This document shows, piece by piece, positions 34,845 through 46,071 of a DNA stretch of 64,000 bases. The stretch covers positions 16,920,410-16,984,409 of the forward strand of contig NC_089724.1 of NCBI RefSeq assembly GCF_035083965.1, in the 5' to 3' direction. The notes under the pieces are model-generated. The model did not search any database. It saw nothing but the letters and a program-made list of their open reading frames with translations, and was not told the DNA's origin. This DNA is from Branchiostoma lanceolatum (taxonomy: Eukaryota > Chordata > Leptocardii > Amphioxiformes > Branchiostomatidae). The position numbers and the translations under genes were made by a program. Numbering within the stretch: position 1 is the stretch's first letter; each line of letters begins with the position of its first letter.

Positions 34845-37800
34845 CTATGGCTGGAGGGATGCAGTGATGACCAAGGGCACCAGAGTCATGGCCGTGACTG
34901 TGAACACTGACAGGGTCGTCACCAAGGTGGCTGCAACGGAGGGAAGATGATTTTTATTTTCATTATCATATGTTATCTTTATTTCTTAAGACAATGGTTA
35001 TTATTCATTGTCGCATGGGTCGCATAGCGGCAATGTATGGAGGCAGCATGTGACAAATGTCATTTAAAAATCGTATGGCTCCTCTCTAGTTTGGCACCAG
35101 TGTATCTGTCATAACGTTATAAACAAATTCAGTTCCAAATTTTGGACTGTATTTCCAAATTTGAAGTCACCAGCGTTGCCATGGTGAGAGAAGACAGGAA
35201 GGCGTGATAAAGAAAGAGGCTTTACCTGCAGAGATCGGCTTGAGTGTAGTCACAAACTGCGTGTCCTGGAAACGCGCTGTGCTTTCGGTGGTCACGTATC
35301 TATCCTCCGTGGTTACCATATGCATGGTCATGATGGTGGATGGTTTCATGGATGTCGGTCTGTCCGTAATCCCAAAAGCCCTGTTTCCGGTGATGACGTC
35401 ACGCTGACGGCCCTCCGCGAAGCAGTTGAACCGGAATCGGGTGTTCTGGTAATCTGGAAGAAAACGGATAATCAATGGAATTTTCTGTCAAGTTGTACCT
35501 AACAGAAAGCTAATCTCTTAGTCCCAATCCCAATGTACGCGAAAAAATTTATCTTATACAAGTAGCATTTGCAACAAACAATTGATAATGGTTTAACGCA
35601 CCGGCCTTAGCAAGTAAAGTGAGTGAGAGCAATCTGGATTCGAACCCTCGACTTTGGTGCCCTGAAGCAGGGATGTCGGACACTATCCTCTAAGAGTAGG
35701 CATGGCCTTATGTAAGCAGGTGTGATATCCGTGTATTGTTGGTGAAGTAATGAATGATTTGGGTCAGAGATGACAGCTTAATGCTGTCGGCTTAACGTGA
35801 CCCCGAAAAAGCACTTTGCCCAAGGGAAATGAAAAGAGATGACAAAGGTAGCGTTAAGGCTATTCATTCAAGTGGACTTCAGGGATAGATGAGGCAAAAT
35901 GACGTTCTCTCGTGTTGTGTTATCAAGATGGTCTCATATTCTAAGCTGTCTACTTCAAGTGATGGGTGCGCGTAGATGATCACAAAGCTAACACCTGCCT
36001 TGCATTTCCAGTACATTGTCCTTCAACAAGCCCGATGCATGTTGACAATGTTCTGTGTTTTTCTGTATGTAGACAGACTGTTTACCACAGCAATTCAGGA
36101 AAACTTTGAAAAATAGAATTTGCAGCGTACTATGCGAAACCCATTGCTTTCATATAGGGGATGTTGCTGCGGTGCATCGGCAATTTCATGCTAGCTGCTC
36201 AGTTGGGGCACATTGCATTCAGCTAAAGCGGTTTGAAACGCGCCGGTTGTTTGCAGACTTACCTGGATCACAGCGCTTGACGAGAGTGTTTCCGCAGGGG
36301 AAGATCTCCTTGATGAGTCTGTACAGTGCGGGATCGTACTCCTGCAGCTCCGTCCGGTTGTTCACATAGTTGTGGATCCCGTTAGGACGGAGACTTTCGG
36401 CGTTCACATCGAAATAGCCCTGTACACCTATCAAACAACAAGACTGACATGAGTTTGATGTAATTATAATGACAACTTGAGTACGTCGTCAACTTGTCTG
36501 TATTTGTTCATTTTTGTCTTAATTTAAAAAACAAACAAAAACAAGACTCCATTAGCGACTCTGCATTGCTGACTCCATGAAGCCTTCATACAAATGTAAC
36601 AAGGGCACAATTTAACACCACTTCAACGTTTATAGCCTGGTATCCATCCCTAATATTATGCTACAATAGAAAAGGAGACCAGTGGGCTGCTATCAACTTT
36701 AAACGTCCCTGTGATCATGAGCTATTTGCAAAATTACCGGAAAGGGGGAGAACATGTCAGTACGGTGCTCTTCACGAAACTGTCGCAGAATGAGATTATA
36801 AATGTCGTAAAATGTCCAGTGCAAAACGGTCTTATGTGGTTTCAATTTTTGTGCAGTCTCGTATCAAATTAATATGGTCTCCATAGGATGCCATCCATGA
36901 AATCAATTTTGTGTGCTGAACCATGAATATAGTAACAGCGCCACTAGCATCTTTTCTCACCTTCGGCAAAGTACTCATCGATGGTGTCATCAGCGTACGT
37001 GTTGGCCCACAGCCCGGCGGCCTTGGCGCTGTCATACGCCGCCTGCAGACGGGACCGCCAGCCCGGGATCACCTGTCGGGCTCCCAGCAGGTCGATCCCG
37101 TGGGAGAACTCGTGCAGGAAGATGTCTTCGCTTTTGTACCTGAGTGGAAAACATTCAATAGTCCCACCATGTCTTATACCTCTACACAGATCTGAGCACG
37201 AACAGGCCATTCTATTGCATTCTGTTGGACCAAAATATTTATAGAAGCGCATTCTATTATGAAACCCAAGATGTCTCCTTTTCGGAACAAACTACGATTT
37301 TCAATCTAATCGATATCATAGGCACCGCTCTATTCACTGCTAACGGGCCCTAATGTGGTAGACCGTCGTCACGTGCACCTGATTCTAGTCATCTGCATTT
37401 GTAACCATAACAAGTTCTTTGCCACCTACACCTGCTAACTTTTCTTCTCATGATAACCTGTCCAGGTTTGCTATGTTTTATGTCAAATATTGCAAGAAAA
37501 CTCAAGATAAACTCACTTAACTTTACACAATACAATGCTCAATTAACTGGATACGGTCAGACGTTTTAGATAGCAGTGTAGCACCCACTTACCAGATGTA
37601 GTGGATACCATCTGAAACGTCTGGCCGCTTATAAAACTTATGGAGTTGCTTAGGTAACTATTGTTTTGTGTATCTTATTACCTGGATAACCTTCATCGAG
37701 ACATTACTTTACTCGATTTGTCTTTTAATGACGCCTCACGGGTGGAGGCCATTGAACCCGTTTTGTTTTTGTCACTCACTCTTGTGTATGTTACGTTTTA

Positions 37801-40800
37801 TGTTTCATTCACAGCCACGCTGCTAATCACAGCAAACATCACCTGTCTGAAGTGTAGCAGAGCACGTTCTCCTCGGCCCCGGTGGACACAGGTCTGCTGA
37901 CGGTGGCACCCAGGCCTCTGGCCCGCGTGTTGAACGATGGGTCAAGGCCAGAATGTTCGGGAATATCCAACGTCACCTATTTCCACAGAACATGGTTGAA
38001 ATTATATAAACTAACTTTTCTTTGACAACATATCACATCACATCACAACACGAAATCGCCAAGAAGCGAAAATGGGAGCTCACTTCAGTTTCGGCCATGA
38101 TGGCGGCCCTGCCGTAGTAGTCATAGTAGGAGTCCCGCAGGTCCTTTCTGTCCGCTAACATGAACAGTACATCATAGCACGCTCTCCGGATGGCCTCGTC
38201 CGGTACGATGGAAGAGCCGAGAATAGGGATTCCGTAGGCATGGAGGTATTTCTGAAAGAAAAAAAGGATGAATTTTTACCAGTGCCATCAAAACGTTGAT
38301 CAGCAGTTGCAATGAACGTAAAATAGTAACATCCAGTGCAGTAAAACAGTGTGTGATTACTGTGATGTTATCTTCTAAACTTGCAGCACCAACCTGGTAG
38401 AAGTTGTCCAATGACATGGAGCTTCGCACGTCATCCGGGACATTCGTGACGTCATTACACTCCCAGGTGTCCAGTGCGCGCCCTCGGCCCCTACGGACGC
38501 ACTCCAGGGGAAGACCTGAAATACAAGAGGCGAAATTACCACTGAAAAATTTGGCTGAGCACTTTTGACAAATACGAAGAGTTGTGCTGATAACTTCATC
38601 ATGAATAAGGAGTTACTAGTTTGAAAAAAATGAACCTCTATATTTGTAAAGTTGATCCAGACAGCCTACCTGGCATACAGATGCCGCAGCTAAGCGGACA
38701 GTTCCTACTCATGTACCCAGGGTTATTTTCGCACTCTCCCTTCTTGGCCCAACTCAGACAGTGGTGGTTTCTGTCCGCACAGTCCCCCGGTAGCTGTAGT
38801 GTGGCCGTGCAACAAATACACAGTGAGTCGTGAATCAACATTCGTCTTACGTTATACTAGTAGACTTACAAACTGGTCAACTTTCAATTTGGAAAACGCT
38901 AGAAATTCGGGGGCTCTATATCTAATATCTGCTCTTGAAGCCGAGTGTGCCAAAACATATTACAGGTTTAATCTTAATTAAAGATGCCATGATCGTATGA
39001 TAAATAACAACCGTACGCGCGCTCTTTCACATATAAAAATATGTACTAAATTGTGATGTCAGATAGATTCCCACAGTCCTCAGGTGACTAGAGCATAATC
39101 ATAACCAAGTTTTCTTATTACCACTTGGTTTCCATTTTTTGGTCTAAAAATGTTTTACACTTTTTTGAAGAAATTTCAGACGTTAAAACGTACGTCTGGG
39201 CAGACGACGATTGAGATGTTGCCCTTTGCAGTTCTCCCAACTCCGTTGTCCGCCGTGCAGACGTAAACATCGCTGTCCTCGGCTACCACGTCCCGCAGGG
39301 TCAGGCTTCCATCGATATCTGCCTCCGCCCCGGCCGGAAGTGCACCGCTCTGCCGAGACCAGGTGAAGGTAGGGGCGGGGTCTCCACTTCCGATGCAGAA
39401 CAAGGTAGCAGTTTCTCCGGCGTATAGCAGGGCGCCGGGTAGAATCGCAACGTTTTTAACCTCGGGAGGTTCTGTGAAAATACAACATAGAGCTGTAGGC
39501 AATCCGTCATATATAAAGTTCTTTGCCTCGATTGGATTTTGTGTGTCTTTTCGCTCGTATTCCAAGCTAAAAGTGAAGTACTAAAACAATAACATGGAAA
39601 AACACATAACATCCCATGATATTTTCCCCTCTGACTGGCCAAACAGTAGATGGAGACACAGCTTGACTTAGAAAAAGAAAACCGGCCAAGGGTTTACGGT
39701 GGATCAAAGTATTTCCCCGGTCTTCTGGCCTTCTCAGCGGACGACCCAAACACATCTATGCAATGCTTAGGTTCACTTCAAGTCTAGGCTGTTTTTGTTC
39801 TCATGGCCAGGTCCTTATAGGCTGGATCTTGGGCGTTTGTTTCTCTGTGGGTCAGAGGCGATGAAGACCGGGGTCAACGACCTGAGGGGCAATGACATCT
39901 CTACCACGTCTGACCATGTACCATGTTGCGTCTTGGTATGTTAACCTGAGTGACTGATGATACCATTAACTCTATTTGTCCTTCATATCTGTTCATGAAA
40001 GCCATTAATAGCTGATCCAATGTGTCTGCCCAACCTAATCATCATGGTTGCCTCCCTAAACGAGACACGCGGGCTTATCGTCCGCCCTATTCACATGGAC
40101 TGAACAACTTGATGCACGTTTCCAGTTCTCGGGAAACTGACACAATTTGTGAAACTGATACCAATGAAAATACTGTCAAACCTGGACAAGTGATCATCTC
40201 TACATAAGGACCACCAGGCCAATGTTACCACTTTTTGGAGGTCTCTCGATAATTTTTCCATGGACATAAACATATCTATGTCTAAAGTGACCACCTGTCC
40301 ACTTTGACAAGCCTTTATCGTTCCCCTGTGTGGTCTTCTTGGACAGGTACTACGTAAACTCTCAATGGAAATGCCGCTGATCAAATACGCCAGCCTCACC
40401 TCCGACCACTACTGCAGGGTTCACACGTAGGACCAACAACACAGACAGTCCCACCGTAACGACACAATGTCCATTCCGGACGGCTTATCTGTGACCAGCA
40501 CGGACGGCTGGACAAGCAAACACGGACAGGTCAGCGGCTGTACAGAACAAACATCAACAGGCTTCGCCCGGACAGGCTTTTCTCGTCAGCTGATCCCGGC
40601 GTAAGCCCGGTGATGACACGACTAAGGAGGCTGTAATCCTCTGGGAGATCAACTAGAACACGTGACCTACTGTATCATATTGCGATACCTAGCTGTCATA
40701 TACAATTGGAGAGTGACTGAGTTTTAATAGCACATGTTGGAAGACTTACATTTTGACTGATTACAACTAGCACAATATGTACAATAAAGATTTGCATGTC

Positions 40801-43577
40801 GTAAGATCACGCCATGCATCATGGCGTATCTGTATTCCGGCACTGACCCTTTGGGTGACAAAACTTCGAGCGTTGCTTTCATTGTGTGACTTATCTGATA
40901 TCTAGAAATAACATAGTCACAAGCCCAAGTTGCTTAGAAACTAAGTAACACACAGTAAACGTTGTTATTTTGACAACCTAAAGATTATAGACTCACGATG
41001 CAGTGTCAGTGACCTGTCTGGAATGACGGGTCATACCTTACAGTATCAGCACCCGCCTGACATGACTTATTCATGACCACTGTCCGTAAAGACACAGTTT
41101 GTATGTGAAATACCACCTTAGGATTAGGTAGAAAATAGCAGTAATTGCAGGTAAATGACTGAGTCCTTCTGTCTAGTCTAAGAAGACTCAAGGCTCGGCT
41201 TCATGATGGTAATAACTTACAATTTCAGTGTGCTGATGTCGGTGTTTCAATTTCCGAGAGTTGCAACGAAAATAAGTTTCACTTTTTCGGGGCATGGCTT
41301 TATTTACAAAACCCCTTAATCCATCCCTAGATTTATCTTTTAAGAGTTCAAACGAACTGCGTCAGCGGAGGTAAAATAAGGTGGGCTGAAATACGGCCTT
41401 ACCCTATCCTGAGAACCAGACTGTTTATCGGGCCTTTTAACCGGTTCCTTCTAGTCAGTCCCTTCGGCGGCCCAGGGCTCCAAACCCGACGATACCGTAA
41501 TTAGCGCACCGGGGGAGTTCTAGCCCGAGAGTTGACTGACTGTCTTGGGCCGCCGAAGGGAGTCGCTAGCGGCCCGGTTCTAGCTAGGCCCCCAGGGTAG
41601 CCTTAGCCCAACGACAGTTCACATACGGTCACATATGTATGTTTGTATCTACTTTGTTCAAGCGCACTAGACCGGCTCTGGGCTCTACCCAAAACACAAC
41701 TGAACCCGAGTGAACCTTCTATGCTTCGGTATGCATGGTGACACTGATATGATGGTGAATATGTAAATATCTGTAAACTGCAACGTCTGTTACCACACAT
41801 ATCATCTGCAAAAGACGCACATTTGTAGTTAAACACAGTCAAATAATTACGTTTACGATATCCATGAGTCTGGAATATGCAACAACGTCCAAAACAATTT
41901 TTCATTTGTGAAATATTACACCACGCATTATGGTTGTCTACTCTCTACCAGACTAACTACGCCGGCTATAGGGATAATATTTGCAAGACCTTCACTTGCA
42001 AGATGGCAGATTGGACCCTCTCTCCGTAGCCGACTCCCTTAGCATATTACATGTACTATTCAACTTCTACTATTCACCCAGCCATGACGGGGCCTAGGGT
42101 ACGGCATACAATAGACCCCGCTTTTATAGATGCTCCCAGACTGAAGGTCGTTTACGACTTGGGAATTCGTTGATATGCTGTTCAGAAAGAGTACACATGT
42201 AGTTTCAGAAGTCCAAGCTTTTGTTTCTATCGCCGGTCTTACGGTTGTTCAGGGCTGGACCAGAATACAAGACAGCCCTCTATTAGTTCTAGTATACTCC
42301 AAACTACACTGTATCAAACTTTATAACGTTCTTGGGTCAGACTTTATAACGTTCTTGGGTCAGACTGTTATGTTATAATCAGTTAATCTTGCTATCTCTA
42401 TATTTGATATGCCGCACCTATGTCAGTACAAAGTCTACCATACAAAGAGCATTTCGACTTTCACAAGTTTGTATTATTGGTGTACTCCATTGGTAGAGTT
42501 TATCCGATGATGGGCCCATTTTGCAATTGGCTTGCTGGATATTGTTTTGGCCCATTGATACAGTCTTGCCGCCGGTAGATTACAATTGTTGGCGCATGAT
42601 AACTTCTAACGTTAACCGCCTTGGGTCCTAAACGATGCCCAATTTCACATGATTTATAACTACATGACAGAATACCCCACCGCCCCCTCCGGGCTAAGTC
42701 TGTAGAGCTGATGACTGATCGAGGCCTTAAAGATTTCTGTCAGTTTGAACACAAGAAACGCTCCAGCAACTTTGCCAAACGTTAACGCTTCGGCTCTTAC
42801 TTAACAGTCTGTGGGGGCTTCATTTACCTGCATCACGTTTGCGTGTACACGAGAAACAGAAATAAGAGAGTGCTTTACCAAATAAGGTGAAGTCTGTTTG
42901 GTGAGGCAACCGTGACCCCCTAAGGCAAAATGGGCACAATTTCATATTGCGTCATGGTAAATCGCCATTTAGTTGTTGGCATACTTGTGGTTTACGAACA
43001 ATTTGGGATGGAGTAAACAAAAGAGCAAGCGAAACATCGTTCTAGCGAAAGTCACTATTCTACGCTCAGTAGCAGTGTCAGTAATATGATATACATCGGC
43101 CTGTTACTACTAGTACTACTTAACAACTTTTGGAAAGAACATATTTGAGACGATCCCGTTCAAGGTTTGGCAGCCTCAAAAATGTGGTCAAAGTCTACTT
43201 ACAATCTCTGTTAGAACTCCTTAGTCGTTACAGTTAGAAACACAACATTCTGAAAGGACTTCTTACAATTTTCTAACCCCTCCCCTCTCCTAGTAATACA
43301 ATACCCCGTAAGGCAACGTCTGAGTACGGGACCCTTTTAGCCTTGACATATGTGGAATGTACCACACAACACGGTACATATGGCACTATGAACCCCTACA
43401 TTGTTATCATAAATGCGTAATTTGCGTAAAACTCACACTTATAAGTTCAAAGACAAGCACAGGACGGCAAAGTAGAGTTCGAAACTCACCTGTTGCCTTG
43501 ACAATTCTTGTGCCAAAGAACACGATTAGTACTGTAAACAGTACTCTGGGTGTGACAGAAACTGTGTCGGTCGCCAT
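34845..43577 (-). CDS. Ig-ShKT-HExxH metallopeptidase, short stalk, hydrophobic C-terminus (gene B)
   Basis: Ten exons (minus): 43490-43577, 39194-39471, 38670-38793, 38394-38515, 38084-38251, 37843-37976, 36961-37139, 36263-36427, 35226-35453, 34845-34930. All have GT..AG ends and join to a 524-codon frame (523 aa). Order: signal peptide (1-29, with VLFTVLIVFFG); Ig domain (about 30-121; Cys55, Trp67, Cys101); ShKT domain (about 123-163; cysteines in GDCADRNHHC, GEC, NC, SCGIC); then the peptidase-like core with HEFSHGID (HExxH at 314-318) and DEYFAEG (E360/E364). A short Thr-rich linker follows (exon 9, starting DYQNTRFRFNCF and aligning with exon 9 of gene A), then a terminal hydrophobic stretch (VTTLSVFTVTAMTLVPLVIT) with no basic cytosolic tail. 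That last feature fits a GPI-attachment signal better than a standard transmembrane anchor. Gene A is the downstream tandem paralogue on the same strand. Substrate and biological role unknown. Confidence 0.85.
35608..35702 (-). repeat. tRNA-like / SINE-head sequence in gene B intron
   Basis: On the minus strand it has 'cttagaggatagtgtccgac' followed at tRNA-like distance by GAGGGTTCGAATCC (B-box consensus). It is probably a tRNA-derived repeat. A full cloverleaf was not confirmed. Confidence 0.4.
36263..38515 (-). other. Metallopeptidase-like core exons 4-8 of gene B
   Basis: The exon lengths 122, 168, 134, 179 and 165 nt are identical to those of gene A, and the intron phases are the same. 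The 134-nt exon and the 168-nt exon are the most alike at DNA level, sharing long exact words such as 'attcccgaacattctggcct'. Key residues HExxH, EYxAEG, the GIHN.VN.R segment and the paired cysteines are kept in both. Confidence 0.85.
41463..41566. repeat. Short inverted repeat
   Basis: 'cccttcggcggccca' at about 41460-41475 and 'tgggccgccgaaggg' at about 41546-41561 are inverse complements around a 70-bp GC-moderate loop. It lies in the long first intron of gene B, which is 4 kb with no other exon recognised. Confidence 0.75.
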
Positions 43578-46071
43578 GATTGTTGTAGCACTCTAACCCG
43601 GAGTGGTTTATCAAGTGATATTTATAGTAGACTATAGTCTCGGTCGGAGCGTTGTTCCTTCCGGGGCTGAACAACTCAGCTCAGATTAAAAACGTGGGCG
43701 AAAGAAAAGGTTGACCTCTGTGCCGACTCATGTGTTATCTTCAATGACACGATACTGGGCTCTGATTGGAGAAGATTGTTTTCTAATGATTACAATGACG
43801 ACAATGCAATTCCTTCAAGGTGTACGCGTTTGGGGGGCACGTTTAAAAGGTTAAGCGTTAAGGTATTCGGAGTTGTCAACAATTTTGAGTTTGAACTGAA
43901 GAATTTCTATAATTACTGACCATAAAATGAAACCAGTAGAAGTAAAACATATTACTTGTCAGAAACATTTTGTATGATCAAAATAGTTTCAACATCTCCC
44001 AAATACATTGAGAATTTCCTCCATAAAAGGAGTGAGGAAACGATGATTTGTGAGTTATTTTTAGGGGCGATGTTGTGCACTCTTACATACCTGTTGTGTT
44101 AACTAAGAAAGGGTACTACTTGGTGACCCAAGATGACGTCAGTATTGAAAACAAACATAAACACAGCAGGACTCACCTGGATTAGATTACAACTTAAGTC
44201 ACGTAATTCGTCTCGGTGTGTCACTGTAACGACGGAACTACGGATAAGTCATGGAAGTGTCCGACTTGGGGTAACTCTCGGTCAACGTAAGGGCATGGAC
44301 GGTCACCAGGTCATCCTCGTGACAGTTCTTACGTTAGCTATCTTCCCTTGTGTGTTACATGTCACCAGCATGTGTCCAATCATGGTGCAATAATAGTGTT
44401 GTAAAGACTTTTTTAAAATCTGAAGTGAAGTTTTCGAAAGTTCAACACAAATCACAAGCTGTTTTTTAATACATGGTTTTCACCATGTGCACGTGGAGAT
44501 AACAAAAGCCGACAGTCGTCGTAAGAAATTGACCCTGAACTGTACCAAGCGATGTTCCGGTGAGCTAAATAGATTGAATACATGGAATCGTTTAAAAAAA
44601 ATCAAATTCTTGCAACAATCAAATGGACAGTTTCTAAGGCAAGTGGCAAGAAAATAAACATATCGTCGCGCAGGAACAGTCGAAGGCCCTGTGTTAGCGA
44701 GGTCCCATGATAGCAGTACCATGCCGCGACAGCCCGCGGACTCACATGGCCTTGGCAGAGTTATTTGGAGCAATTGCGCAAGACAAAGTCAGATAAACAA
44801 GAGACAAGCAATGACTTTTGTGACGCTACCGTGACACTGTGCAGAACTTTAATCTTATTTTGACAGCGCCCGAAGGACTAAACCGAAGGAAACTAAATTG
44901 CAAAGAAGATTTCAGATATCCACGATCCCTCAAAGCAAAGTCTGTAAAGAAATAAAGGCATAAGCACAGTGGATAAATATAGAATATATATATAGTTTTT
45001 CAGGAATTGACATATACAGAACTAGAAATTAAAACAGCTTTGCAGCCGATGTTACCTTCTTGTATTTCTATGTCCGCTCAGTCTGAAATGCTATCAGTAA
45101 AGCAGACCAGAAACTATTTGTATCTTTACTATGGAAGTTTGATCAACTAACATCTTTATTGTTCCCCTCGGTGCCCTAAATACTAAACCGACATAAATGT
45201 CTTAACTCCTGGGTTCGAGCTGACATAGAGCATAAGTTTTGGCATGGCAAAGTGGGGAGGGGGGAGGGCTAAGGACGGAGAGAGGCGCACCCCTGGCCCT
45301 GGTCCAGAACCAGTGCATGTCGCGTGCCGGAAACCATAGAACCCGAGTCAGTCTCAGGGTTGCCCAGAAAACCGACTTCTGTACATTATCATATGGTAAT
45401 TTTGATAGTCGGGGCTGTACTCGGGGTGATTTCCTGATCATTGATCTCAATACCCCGACTTCGCACTTCTTGGCTTGCACTACAGGCTTGCATGTCAATA
45501 ATAGCTTGATAGGATGTCAGCTTCCTTCTATCTGTGAGGAAAATTCTGTTCAGACATACAAACAAGCAAAGAAACGCAAATAAAATAAATAAAATCTACT
45601 GTATTTGAAGGTAACCTAGTACCGTAACATTTGGTTATTTGCGCCATTAGATCTATACCCTTGCCGCGGCAATACTGATGATATCAGTGCTGCATTTTTC
45701 TTCTGAAACAGCGTTTGATATGAAAAACATCTCGTCCTCTTGACTGTTCTTCTGTTCGCTTGACAGAAACTATCAGGTAAAATCAGTTGATGAAATTAGG
45801 TAAGTCATTAAACTGTTACCCGATATTGGGGGGAAATACAAACTTTATGAAATTGACACATACTATGGGATGGTAGATTCGTCAGAGGACCTAGCTAATT
45901 GGCCAGGAAAGTACAAATCATCCACCTCATTCGTCTAATCTCTTCTATTTTTCTAGTCCCAAAAAGAAATGTACTTTTACTGAATATCCAATGGAGAACA
46001 GGCAAAGCGTGGCCACGAATTTTCAGATTTGGCGCGTCCTTCCCGCGGTGCACGCCGGGATCAGCTGACTG
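43578..46071. other. Divergent intergenic region, gene B and ADAM-like gene
   Basis: The 5' ends of gene B (minus) and the ADAM-like gene (plus) face apart here, so both promoters should lie within these 2.5 kb. No additional exon or clear element was recognised. The open frame at 44133-44393 (plus) has no recognisable motif. Confidence 0.5.

Noticed and set aside
36913-37244. Plus-strand open frames opposite the HExxH exon of gene B
   Set aside because: Antisense shadows of the conserved metallopeptidase exon 36961-37139.
40091-40399. Minus-strand open frame in intron 1 of gene B as an extra exon
   Set aside because: The signal-peptide and Ig exons already join in frame with good sites, and this frame shows no recognisable domain.
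44133-44393. 86-codon plus-strand open frame between gene B and the ADAM-like gene
   Set aside because: No motif, no credible splice partners, and it begins in sequence with no sign of a promoter or conserved start.
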